5,959 bases of DNA from an uncultured Solobacterium sp. (GCA_905194705.1 CAJJTI010000118.1:1-5959), one strand, 5' to 3'. Positions 1 through 5,806 are shown, counted from the stretch's first letter. Numbers and translations: made by a program. Notes: a model not told the origin generated them from the letters alone.

Positions 1-21
1 CGGAACCTGTAAAGCAGTCAA

Positions 22-52
22 TTTTAGGCAGGTTTTATTGACATGCCTAAAA
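22..52. repeat. 9-bp inverted repeat over the plus-strand -35 box
   Basis: TTTTAGGCA (22-30) and TGCCTAAAA (44-52) are perfect complements with a 13-nt spacer that contains TTGACA. The position fits an operator blocking the plus-strand promoter. Minus-strand reading shows CAGGAG 9 nt before an ATG (42-44) that ends after six codons, which I do not treat as a gene. Confidence 0.5.
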
Positions 53-65
53 ACTCCTGTATAAT
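38..65 (+). promoter_or_regulatory. Perfect-consensus sigma-A promoter, plus strand
   Basis: TTGACA (38-43) and TATAAT (60-65) with 16 nt between. The predicted start is about 72, directly before the hairpin at 74-102. No plus-strand gene follows, so it may drive a small structured RNA or a transcript running antisense to the 3' end of the endonuclease gene. Both hexamers being perfect makes chance unlikely, although activity is unproven. Confidence 0.6.
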
Positions 66-73
66 GCAGATAA

Positions 74-159
74 GGGCAGAACCTGAAAAATCGGCTCTGC
101 CCATTTGTAACTATTCACAAATCTTATATCAGTTTTTTAAGTTTACACAAAACTTGAAA
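74..159 (+). ncRNA. Candidate structured transcript (three successive hairpins)
   Basis: Hairpin 1: GGGCAGA (74-80) with TCTGCCC (96-102), extended by CC/GG inside a single mismatch. Hairpin 2: ATTTGT (103-108) with ACAAAT (117-122). Hairpin 3: a 10-bp A/T stem, 135-144 with 150-159 (one G-T pair), around loop ACACA. They directly follow the predicted start of the plus-strand promoter. Hairpin 1 alone could instead be a terminator for genes outside the window. No known RNA family is recognised. Confidence 0.3.
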
Positions 160-327
160 CAGTCTCCTTCCAGCCTTTCTGTTATATAAAAAACATAATA
201 AAACTAATTAAAATCACTGCTTTTTTCACGGAAAAAACAGCCAAAAACGATTCTTTTTCACGAAACTTTCTGTCCGGGAATACCTTAAATCAAGGTGTTT
301 TCATCACTAAAACTTCCTTTTGCATAT
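160..327. other. AT-rich intergenic stretch
   Basis: No gene seen. It holds a short hairpin TTTTTTC-acg-GAAAAAA (221-237), a second TTTTTCACG copy near 254-262, and ACCTT/AAGGT (282-286, 292-296) followed by GTTTTC, a weak terminator-like shape on the plus strand. Confidence 0.35.
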
Positions 328-414
328 CCCCCCTGCTTAATTCTGCGAAAATTCGTGTGCGAGGGGGCGCCGGTCTTCAAATAAACAAGTTGTAGAGATT
401 TGACCTTCCCCGGG
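328..414. other. GC-rich self-complementary block, possible oriT-like or regulatory structure
   Basis: In an AT-rich setting this block holds CCCCCC-TGC (328-336) facing GCGAGGGGG (359-367) with one bulge, an inner CGAA/TTCG hairpin (346-355), then TCAAAT (377-382) with ATTTGA (398-403) flanked by GG/CC and GGGG/CCCC (408-411). The GGGGG at 363-367 can pair with either C-run, giving two exclusive folds. The loop contains ACAA-G-TTGT (386-394). Such nested imperfect repeats occur at transfer origins, replication origins and element ends; none is proven here. It also lies downstream of the endonuclease gene and may help end its transcript. Confidence 0.35.
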
Positions 415-429
415 ATGTAACATAAAATC

Positions 430-2547
430 TTAAATTATAGCTCCCATAAATTTTTCTCTCCACTCAATATCAAAGTTTATCTTGTCAACCTCGAATAGTT
501 TATGTACCTTTGATATGATTTCGTCGTACTCTGATGATTTATCTATCAACGAAGACAATTCGTCTGTGTTAACAGGCATGATGACAACATTATCAGTAAA
601 CTTATCTTTATCAGTAGAAGACTGGAGCGGAACTGCAGCAACAGCTTTCCAAATATTAATGGTATTATAATCAAAGCTATCCGCAATAAAGAATGATGTC
701 ACTTCCCTACCAGTATTAGCAGTTTCTTCCTCAACTTTCAAATTAATAGAATGTCTAAGCACAGGTTCCCATTCTCCACGTTTTTGACTACTTGCATTCA
801 TCAATGTAGCCTCTAACATAACAACCTTATCATCTTCATATATTACAATATCGCCTTGTCCTCCTCCAGCATGTACCAAAGGTTCGAAGTTTGCGGATAA
901 TGTCAGATTATAACTGCTCAGAATATCAACTCTTTTTCCCGAAAAGTAATACCACGCTATACCAACAACATACTCATAGATAGTTGGTACTGTTGCGTCT
1001 GGGCTAACAGTGTCCTTAATAAGCTTATCATTACTTCTGTTGCTAAATAATCCCAAAATCTCCTTAACTTTCTCTGCCGGATAATTCTTATCGATAAATT
1101 CAGCAAACTCTTTTCTTCGTTTGTCCGCAACAATAACAGGAATCTCTTCAATAGTTGCCCCTGGAAATTCTTTTTGAATATTATCTTCAACCTGTTTTGT
1201 TTCTTCTTCATAATATTCAAGTATTTGTGATAAGGAAGTTATATCACAATAAAAACTATTTATCCCCTCTTCGTATTCTTCATAACAATCATAATATGAA
1301 TGTAACTCCTCGCTTATACTTCCTGCTATTCTATTCTTAATTTTTTCTTCCTCAAATATGCATGCGCACAATTCTCGATACGCTAATTCAACAAACCCAT
1401 TATCAAAACTAATAATACCGGTTGCCTTAAAAATTCGTTTTGTAGTATCCGAATACTCACGAATCTGATCAAGTATCTTTGACAATGAAAACTGCTTAAA
1501 CATATAAATATTTAAATTTCCTTCAAACATTTTCTTGTATTGCTTAGCAAATTCGATTGTTGTTGGCCTATCTCCCGTTTTTTGAGTAAATACATTCTGA
1601 CCACACCCAAATGCTTTATTAAGCATTGCCTTGTTATTTTCAAAGAATGTAAGCAATTTGTCTATTGTTGCAGAGGATGGATTCTCTACATAATCAAATA
1701 GAAGATTATAATATGCCCAATATACATCAACTCCTGCATTACTTTTTCTATTTTTATAATTATCTCGGAATACCGTTTCTGATATCCTTTCATTTGTATG
1801 TATCTCTACCGGAATATCAATCGAAACACCCGAAACAATATCTCCTTCTCTATAATCTGAAACATATTGTTCAATATCTGAAAAATCCGAATATGGACTT
1901 AATCCCTGAACAAGCTCAGAAAACTCATTTTCTGACAATCTATGACGTTTTAATAATGCAAAAATTGCCAAATTAAATGGCGAATAATATTTTTCTCCTT
2001 CAGTATCAAATAATCGCAGTTTCATCAACTGACGCAAATAAACTATATTAACTCCATCTATAGGGAGCATTGTTTCCAAATCATCTTTTCTCAGTTTTTT
2101 TAAATCAAGAAGAAGTTCTCCAACAGGTGATATTTCTCTACCTTCATCTGTGAATCCCAATTTCACTAAATTACTTGTATAATGCCTAGCCCTATCTTCT
2201 ATTCCTAAATCAAATTGCTTAACAAGACTTTGGAACATAAAACTATTCTTTTGAATCCACTCCATATCTTGAGTTTGAACAGCTGTTGCAAACTCCTTAT
2301 TACTTTCAAGTGTTTCAACAAGTTTATCATATGGACCATGTTTCCCAAAAACCTCTGGGGATAATTCTATAGCCTGTCTATAAAACTCATACTGTGCCAA
2401 ACTCTCCGGCATAGAGGCCCAATTCATTTTTTGCTCGTTCTGAATATCATCTAAGATTGTTAAATAGCCTTGCAAAGCATTGATTACATCATTTCTTCTT
2501 CCATTTGTATCCATCAGATTAAAAATCTGACCTTCTTTTATTCTCAT
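430..2547 (-). CDS. AlwI-family Type II (probably Type IIS) restriction endonuclease
   Basis: A 705-aa cytoplasmic protein that should cut unmethylated DNA at or near a short asymmetric site. The C-terminal region carries a PD-(D/E)XK-like core: GGGQGD ending at D566, then a hydrophobic strand to LEAT (E579, T581), then Q588 and the block EWEPVLRH (E592, E594, R598, H599). The order D-x12-E-x-T followed by ExEPVxRH is what I know from the AlwI/PleI/MlyI/N.BstNBI family; the usual lysine is replaced by threonine. The N-terminal part (about 119-150 and 165-205, with ISPVGELLLDL and YYSPFNLAIFALLKRH) looks like winged-helix DNA-recognition modules. The length is at the long end for the family. 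The ATG has an AGGAGG site 5 nt upstream that overlaps the stop codon of the preceding methylase gene, so the two are probably co-translated. It is the last operon gene, as expected for the toxic partner. The target sequence cannot be read from the sequence; GGATC or GAGTC are only family precedents. Confidence 0.87.
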   Translation of the reverse strand: MRIKEGQIFNLMDTNGRRNDVINALQGYLTILDDIQNEQKMNWASMPESLAQYEFYRQAIELSPEVFGKHGPYDKLVETLESNKEFATAVQTQDMEWIQKNSFMFQSLVKQFDLGIEDRARHYTSNLVKLGFTDEGREISPVGELLLDLKKLRKDDLETMLPIDGVNIVYLRQLMKLRLFDTEGEKYYSPFNLAIFALLKRHRLSENEFSELVQGLSPYSDFSDIEQYVSDYREGDIVSGVSIDIPVEIHTNERISETVFRDNYKNRKSNAGVDVYWAYYNLLFDYVENPSSATIDKLLTFFENNKAMLNKAFGCGQNVFTQKTGDRPTTIEFAKQYKKMFEGNLNIYMFKQFSLSKILDQIREYSDTTKRIFKATGIISFDNGFVELAYRELCACIFEEEKIKNRIAGSISEELHSYYDCYEEYEEGINSFYCDITSLSQILEYYEEETKQVEDNIQKEFPGATIEEIPVIVADKRRKEFAEFIDKNYPAEKVKEILGLFSNRSNDKLIKDTVSPDATVPTIYEYVVGIAWYYFSGKRVDILSSYNLTLSANFEPLVHAGGGQGDIVIYEDDKVVMLEATLMNASSQKRGEWEPVLRHSINLKVEEETANTGREVTSFFIADSFDYNTINIWKAVAAVPLQSSTDKDKFTDNVVIMPVNTDELSSLIDKSSEYDEIISKVHKLFEVDKINFDIEWREKFMGAII

Positions 2548-2556
2548 AATAGCCTC

Positions 2557-3465
2557 CTAATAATTCACAACAAGTATTTCTCTAGTTTTTTGTTCCTTAT
2601 TTTTTCTCTGATAATTTGCATTATTATATGAGTAATTCAAATCTATCATTTTGTAGTTTGGTCTAGATTCTATCCATTTTCTTAATAAAATATTTTCTCT
2701 TCCCTTTGATTCCAAAACATTAGATAACGCAAATTTTATGCCTCTGTTTGATAAATCATCAAGCATTTGAAGTAAATCCTCTTCGTCATCTTCTGACCAC
2801 CCTCCCTGCTCATTATAAGCAGCACAAGTAATTAAATATGGAGGATCAGCATACACAAAATCTTTACCCGTAAGTTTATCAATTTCTATCTTCCTAAAAT
2901 CTCTATGCATAAATGTAGCATTTTGATTTTGAATCACTTCTATAAAGTTTTCGACTTTACAATACATTTTTTGGTTGAAATCCCTTTTGCCCGGCGGCAA
3001 ATTAAATTCTCCATTTCTATTGAATCTGATTTGATTATTAAATGCGTATACAATAAGTACATACAACATAACATAATAATCAGCATTCCTTTCTTTCAAT
3101 GCATTAAAGTCTGCTCTGAGCTTCATGTATTTATCCCTATTATATGCTCCCAATCCATCTGAACTATTACAGTTATAGAAATCATACCCATATAGCTTTA
3201 CGTCCGACAAACCATATCTTTTTATTACAGTTTCTATTTTTTCAATAAAGCATGCTGACTCTAAAGTCTGCATAACAGAATAAAGATTAATCAATGGCTC
3301 ACAATTATCATTATAAATATATTTTTTAGCGCAAATATTAATTCCAACATTACAACCACCACAAAACAAATCAACAAAACAATCTATTTCCTTAGGAAAA
3401 AGTGGCAGAATCTGTGGCAACAATTTGTATTTTCCGCCAGTATAATTTAGTGGCGATTGAATCAT
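2557..3465 (-). CDS. Dam-like D12-class DNA adenine-N6 methyltransferase (second operon methylase)
   Basis: A 302-aa S-adenosylmethionine-dependent enzyme that methylates adenine and protects host DNA from the adjacent endonuclease. Motifs in order: motif X NYTGGKYKLL (7-16), the SAM-binding motif I DLFCGG (32-37), the block NNQIRFNRNGEFNLPPGKR (143-161) typical of Dam/DpnM-like enzymes, catalytic motif IV DPPY (207-210) followed by LITCAAYN, and a C-terminal NYSYNNANYQ (277-286). This is the alpha-group order (MethyltransfD12 family). A longer frame opens with an ATG at 3480, but I prefer the ATG at 3465: it has AGGAGG 6 nt upstream, and motif X then sits in its normal N-terminal place. This start is 1 nt beyond the TAA of the upstream methylase. 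Its sequence differs clearly from that partner, so the two probably modify opposite strands of one asymmetric site. It could instead be a plain GATC-type Dam, but its place inside the operon argues for the restriction-modification role. Confidence 0.9.
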   Translation of the reverse strand: MIQSPLNYTGGKYKLLPQILPLFPKEIDCFVDLFCGGCNVGINICAKKYIYNDNCEPLINLYSVMQTLESACFIEKIETVIKRYGLSDVKLYGYDFYNCNSSDGLGAYNRDKYMKLRADFNALKERNADYYVMLYVLIVYAFNNQIRFNRNGEFNLPPGKRDFNQKMYCKVENFIEVIQNQNATFMHRDFRKIEIDKLTGKDFVYADPPYLITCAAYNEQGGWSEDDEEDLLQMLDDLSNRGIKFALSNVLESKGRENILLRKWIESRPNYKMIDLNYSYNNANYQRKNKEQKTREILVVNY

Positions 3466-3477
3466 TTTATTCCTCCT
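3466..3477 (-). promoter_or_regulatory. Ribosome binding site deciding the second methylase start
   Basis: AGGAGG (3472-3477) lies within the final Glu codons of the first methylase, 6 nt from the ATG at 3465 and 1 nt after the upstream TAA. It favours 3465 over the ATG at 3480 and indicates coupled translation. Confidence 0.75.
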
Positions 3478-4489
3478 CATTACATATGCATAAGAATAAT
3501 CTCTCTTGATTATCTTCTATATCCGACTTCCCAGTTGTAAAAGCTTTATACTCTTCAGAAAACACCTTTACTTTTCCTTTAGCACAAAGAACTCTAAAAA
3601 TATCCTCATCAGATATTCTTGCATTTGAACGATCATTCCCTTTTTTAGCCATATTATTGTAAGATAATACAATATATCTACACCTCAAATTTGAAATCAA
3701 ATCCGCAAATGCCTCTGCTGCACTTCTGGTACAATATTTACTCTTCAATGCTGTCCTATCCATTTTCTTTGCGACACCAAAGACTTCTGGCTTTTCCCAT
3801 CTGGCTACATTCTCAAGTAAATGATATGCGTCGCAATACTGTCTCGAATTATATGGAGGGTCAATATAAACTAGATCTGCAACAATTTTTCCTGCTAAAG
3901 CATTCGAATCCACATTGTAACATTTATTCTTTTTGTTATTCGTTGTGCTTGCTTCCGGTAATAATAATTCTAAATGCATATCAAATTCTACGCCTTGACG
4001 GTATGCATCATAATGTCCACATGTTTTCGCAATTTTATCCATTGCATAAAGAAGTGAAGTTATTAATAATGCTCTTTCCCTCTCATTTATTTCTTTGTTT
4101 ACATATTTAGCCTCTATATCCTCTCGGATAAATCCAATTTTTGAACAATCATCATGACTAAAATATGTATTAGAAAAATTTATGGTCATATAATTCTCTT
4201 CATTAACGGCCATGGCGTTGTATTCATCAATTATTTTTTCTATTTTTTTTCTGCTATACTTTCGTGGTGAAAACCACGCAAGGTTAGAAATATAATTACT
4301 ATACATAATATCATTGGTTATCAATTGCTTATCCTGAAAAGCTGAAGCAACTGCACCAGTTCCCGAAAAAATATCTACAACTATTTCAATATCTGTACAC
4401 TCTGAATCCACAACCTTTTTAATAAATGGTAAAAGTTTATATTTATTTCCAAGGTATCTTCTATTGTTTATATTCGTAGACTTAGCCAT
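3467..4489 (-). CDS. D12-class DNA adenine-N6 methyltransferase, FokI-type (first operon methylase)
   Basis: A 340-aa adenine methyltransferase. Visible motifs: motif X RRYLGNKYKLLPFI (10-23), motif I DIFSGTGAVASAF (39-51), and motif IV DPPYNSRQY (210-218) followed by CDAYHLLENVARWEKP (219-234). The DPPYNxRQY...YHxLExxxxW signature is one I associate with the methylases of Type IIS systems such as FokI, and differs from the Dam-like neighbour. The open frame runs upstream to a TTG at 4507, but I choose the ATG at 4489: an AGAGG site lies 8 nt upstream, and the extra residues (KEVVQ) have no motif. With this start the gene overlaps the regulator's stop by 8 bp, a translational-coupling arrangement. 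Its last codons (GAG GAG GAA) supply the ribosome binding site of the next methylase. Expected role: protection of one strand of the endonuclease's asymmetric site. Strand and sequence specificity are not determinable here. Confidence 0.9.
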   Translation of the reverse strand: MAKSTNINNRRYLGNKYKLLPFIKKVVDSECTDIEIVVDIFSGTGAVASAFQDKQLITNDIMYSNYISNLAWFSPRKYSRKKIEKIIDEYNAMAVNEENYMTINFSNTYFSHDDCSKIGFIREDIEAKYVNKEINERERALLITSLLYAMDKIAKTCGHYDAYRQGVEFDMHLELLLPEASTTNNKKNKCYNVDSNALAGKIVADLVYIDPPYNSRQYCDAYHLLENVARWEKPEVFGVAKKMDRTALKSKYCTRSAAEAFADLISNLRCRYIVLSYNNMAKKGNDRSNARISDEDIFRVLCAKGKVKVFSEEYKAFTTGKSDIEDNQERLFLCICNEEE

Positions 4490-4706
4490 TTGTACTACCT
4501 CTTTCAATATTAGTATCTATCGAAAATTCAACATTGTTCTTTTCGCAGTATTCTTTTATAGTGCGTAAGGCTTTGTATGTTGGTTGTGTTTTCCCCGTTT
4601 CCCAACGATTAACTGTTGCGAAAGAAACACCTAGCTCCTTTGCAAATGCCTCTTGACTCAGTAAACATTCTTGTCTTAAAGTTTTTATTTTCTCTGAAAA
4701 ACCCAT
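4482..4706 (-). CDS. XRE-family HTH regulator, putative controller (C) protein of the R-M operon
   Basis: A 74-aa protein made almost entirely of one Cro/C1-type helix-turn-helix domain. Helix 2 is about SQEAFAKELG (17-26) and recognition helix 3 about SFATVNRWETG (28-38), followed by the family-typical QPTYKALRTIKEYC. No membrane segment or catalytic motif is seen. The ATG is preceded 5 nt upstream by GAGGTG. It is the first gene after a strong promoter and overlaps the first methylase by 8 bp. Controller proteins of Type II systems are of this size and fold, and bind operators in their own promoter to delay endonuclease expression. The phased repeat and palindrome at its promoter are candidate sites, but no direct evidence links them. 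Because it heads a single M-M-R operon rather than lying next to R, its timing function may differ from classical C-R operons. It could also be a simple autorepressor. Confidence 0.85.
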   Translation of the reverse strand: MGFSEKIKTLRQECLLSQEAFAKELGVSFATVNRWETGKTQPTYKALRTIKEYCEKNNVEFSIDTNIERGSTNG

Positions 4707-4743
4707 GTTCTCACCTCAAAATATCAATAATAAACGACTAAAA

Positions 4744-4751
4744 GCTATAGC
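4744..4751. promoter_or_regulatory. Palindrome GCTATAGC at the predicted transcription start
   Basis: A perfect 8-bp palindrome centred at about +1 of the predicted operon transcript, 3 bp below the -10 box. It is a possible half of an operator for the encoded HTH regulator. It is short, so chance is a real alternative. Confidence 0.3.
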
Positions 4752-4754
4752 AAA

Positions 4755-4783
4755 ATTATAACATTCTTATAACATTTTATCAA
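4755..4783 (-). promoter_or_regulatory. Sigma-A promoter of the restriction-modification operon
   Basis: The -35 TTGATA (4778-4783) and -10 TATAAT (4755-4760) are separated by 17 nt, one mismatch from consensus. Transcription would start near 4748 and give a leader of about 40 nt before the regulator ATG at 4706. The -35 box starts one base after the T-run of the upstream terminator. The spacer carries a phased repeat, listed separately. No second promoter is evident inside the operon, so the four genes are probably transcribed from here. Confidence 0.8.
4756..4776. repeat. Phased direct repeat TTATAACATT x2 inside the promoter
   Basis: Two perfect 10-bp copies (4756-4765 and 4767-4776) start 11 bp apart, one helical turn, and fill the -35/-10 spacer while overlapping the -10 box. 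Such placement suits a repressor or controller operator; the HTH protein encoded just downstream is the obvious candidate ligand. AT-rich composition makes chance repeats easier, so the regulatory role is inferred. Confidence 0.45.
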
Positions 4784-4784
4784 C

Positions 4785-4830
4785 AAAAAAAGCCACATTC
4801 CCGGCAATATTTCTACCTAGGCTTTGTGGC
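4785..4830 (-). terminator. Rho-independent terminator of the 213-aa gene
   Basis: Read on the minus strand, GCCACA (4825-4830) pairs with TGTGGC (4792-4797) and is followed at once by seven T residues (4785-4791). The long loop can form a small inner stem (GGTA with TGCC). An alternative pairing AAAGCC with GGCTTT shares the same 3' arm. The plus strand reads the same stem and reaches a T-run about ten bases later, so weak bidirectional action is possible. It lies about 160 nt after the 213-aa gene's stop and shields the operon promoter. Confidence 0.6.
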
Positions 4831-4992
4831 ATATTTGATTTTTTTTGAAATTCACCTATTTTATGGTCTTTTAACGTGAATCTATTTATTTCTCTTGCCC
4901 CTCATAACAAGTCCTCAAAATTTTCGATTTTCCTAAAACCATTGCCGAGTTAAGTGGCAAAACCTGATTTTCTTAGTTATACTATGTATTAC
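4831..4992. other. Intergenic region after the 213-aa gene
   Basis: No full-length gene. On the minus strand it contains a tiny frame of 18 codons (ATG at 4942, stop at 4886, no ribosome site) and a 7-codon frame at 4882-4905 with GAGG 7 nt before its ATG. The stretch around 4890-4960 gives an impression of a recurrent clostridial mobile-element end, but this is unverified and rests on memory only. Confidence 0.3.
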
Positions 4993-4999
4993 TTAACTC
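4942..4999. repeat. Hairpin whose loop is complementary to the end of the 213-aa gene
   Basis: TTGCC (4942-4946) and GGCAA (4956-4960) form a 5-bp stem around a 9-nt loop GAGTTAAGT (4947-4955). That loop is perfectly complementary to ACTTAACTC at 4991-4999, which covers the stop codon of the 213-aa gene. A kissing interaction or a 9-bp alternative stem is possible in the transcript. Confidence 0.35.
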
Positions 5000-5634
5000 T
5001 CTAGTTTTTTCAGATACCATTTTACAGCATTTGAATATTCATATGATTGCTTAGAATGCCATTCTAAATACCCAATATCTTTTACATAAATTGTTCTTAA
5101 CATTTCTCCTGAATATTTACCTTTTCTAAGTACAATATTTCCTAATTCATCTGCTGTTTTATTTTCATATATTGAATTTGCTAATTCTTCCTTAGAAACT
5201 AAACATTGATTATTTAATTCCGAAAACCATTTTGAAAAAGTTTCTCTAGTATGCTTTGTAACTTCTTCTCTTGTAATTCCATTCTCATCCATATCACAAA
5301 CTTCTATTACAAGAACCTCGTTCTCATGTGGCGTTCCAGCTTCAGCATAATTCACCAAATATAGCGTTGCAGCAAAATCTTGCTTTGCTCTCCATAACGC
5401 GAGAAATTTATTGGCATTCTTATTCCAATATCTGCGTGGATGGCTTGTATACGGTGTAACATTTTGTGATTTCTCACACTTCAACATTTCAAATATTATG
5501 TATCCTTTCTCAGGATGTTTTTGTAATCTATCAAAATTCACTGCTGCAGTCACATTTTCGCCTAAAGCCTCTTTAACAAATTCAAAACCACTCGTATCAT
5601 CGTGCCCCAACGTCTTACTGTTAATACTTTCCAA
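4993..5634 (-). CDS. Uncharacterised protein with ExoX-like C-terminal motif; possible nuclease
   Basis: A 213-aa soluble protein that I cannot name. The C-terminal part has GKYSGEML (172-179) followed by YVKDIGYLEWHSK (183-195), the pattern GKyxG...DxxYLxW of the small C-terminal domain found in exodeoxyribonuclease X and polymerase III epsilon-like proteins (ExoX-like C-terminal domain). The N-terminal two-thirds show D35, GYIIFEML with E49, then VTPYTSHPRRYW (59-70), NKFLALW (75-81), LYLVNYA (91-97) and EVLVIEV (106-112). Alternating strands with spaced acidic residues could be a PD-(D/E)XK-like nuclease fold, but this is inference. The first in-frame ATG is at residue 50, so the TTG at 5634 is chosen; AAGGAG lies 9 nt upstream. 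The gene is separated from the restriction operon by a probable terminator and a new promoter, so it is an independent unit on the same strand. Its location suggests a DNA-processing or defence role. It could also be cargo unrelated to the operon. Confidence 0.72.
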   Translation of the reverse strand: MESINSKTLGHDDTSGFEFVKEALGENVTAAVNFDRLQKHPEKGYIIFEMLKCEKSQNVTPYTSHPRRYWNKNANKFLALWRAKQDFAATLYLVNYAEAGTPHENEVLVIEVCDMDENGITREEVTKHTRETFSKWFSELNNQCLVSKEELANSIYENKTADELGNIVLRKGKYSGEMLRTIYVKDIGYLEWHSKQSYEYSNAVKWYLKKLES

Positions 5635-5643
5635 TATATGTCT

Positions 5644-5649
5644 CTCCTT
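5644..5649 (-). promoter_or_regulatory. Ribosome binding site supporting a TTG start
   Basis: AAGGAG lies 9 nt before the TTG at 5634. No ATG or GTG is in frame between the upstream stop and residue 50, so this site decides the start of the 213-aa protein. Confidence 0.7.
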
Positions 5650-5665
5650 CCAAACTTGCTCTTGA

Positions 5666-5725
5666 TTATTCTAATACTAATATATATTTTTGAATTCCAA
5701 AAATAAACATCACATTCATTTTCAT
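5666..5725 (-). CDS. Possible 19-codon leader ORF
   Basis: A frame of 19 codons (MKMNVMFIFGIQKYILVLE) ends 31 nt before the TTG start of the 213-aa gene. An AAGGAG site lies 11 nt upstream of its ATG and only 6 nt upstream of another ATG that is followed at once by TAA; the overlap ATGTAATG would allow restart on the second ATG. The ribosome site sits at the base of the 11-bp hairpin arm at 5738-5764, so folding could hide it. The hydrophobic peptide resembles no family I know. It may be a leader peptide controlling the next gene, or chance in an AT-rich gap. Confidence 0.22.
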   Translation of the reverse strand: MKMNVMFIFGIQKYILVLE

Positions 5726-5737
5726 TACATACAACAC

Positions 5738-5764
5738 TCCTTAGTAGTCCATTACTACTAAGGA
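5738..5764. repeat. Perfect 11-bp inverted repeat, 5-nt loop
   Basis: TCCTTAGTAGT (5738-5748) and ACTACTAAGGA (5754-5764) are perfect complements around CCATT. There is no T-run on either side, so a terminator is unlikely. It could be an operator or a recombinase or repressor binding site upstream of the 213-aa gene. Confidence 0.6.
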
Positions 5765-5806
5765 ATTATCCCAAAACATTTGGCTATATTCCCTCTCCGG
5801 CTCAAC

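Noticed and set aside
24..44. Six-codon minus-strand frame after CAGGAG
   Set aside because: Too short, and its sequence is explained by the inverted repeat at 22-52.
482..670. Plus-strand open frames inside the endonuclease gene (also near 1155-1340 and 1665-1976)
   Set aside because: They lie antisense to a convincing gene and show no family motif; they are shadows.
957..1220. Minus-strand 87-aa frame within the endonuclease gene
   Set aside because: Different frame of the same strand inside a gene with clear motifs; a low-complexity basic peptide.
2905..3162. Plus-strand frame over the Dam-like methylase
   Set aside because: Antisense to a gene with full methylase motifs.
3466..3480. 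ATG at 3480 as start of the Dam-like methylase
   Set aside because: The ATG at 3465 has an ideal AGGAGG and places motif X normally; the extra five residues encode the ribosome site itself.
3691..4110. Plus-strand 139-aa frame over the first methylase
   Set aside because: Antisense to conserved motifs; composition reflects the reverse complement of the methylase.
4490..4507. TTG at 4507 as start of the first methylase
   Set aside because: The ATG at 4489 has AGAGG 8 nt upstream, and the added residues carry no motif.
5411..5665. Plus-strand 84-aa frame over the 213-aa gene
   Set aside because: The opposite strand has a better ribosome site and the ExoX-like motif; this frame has no recognisable feature.
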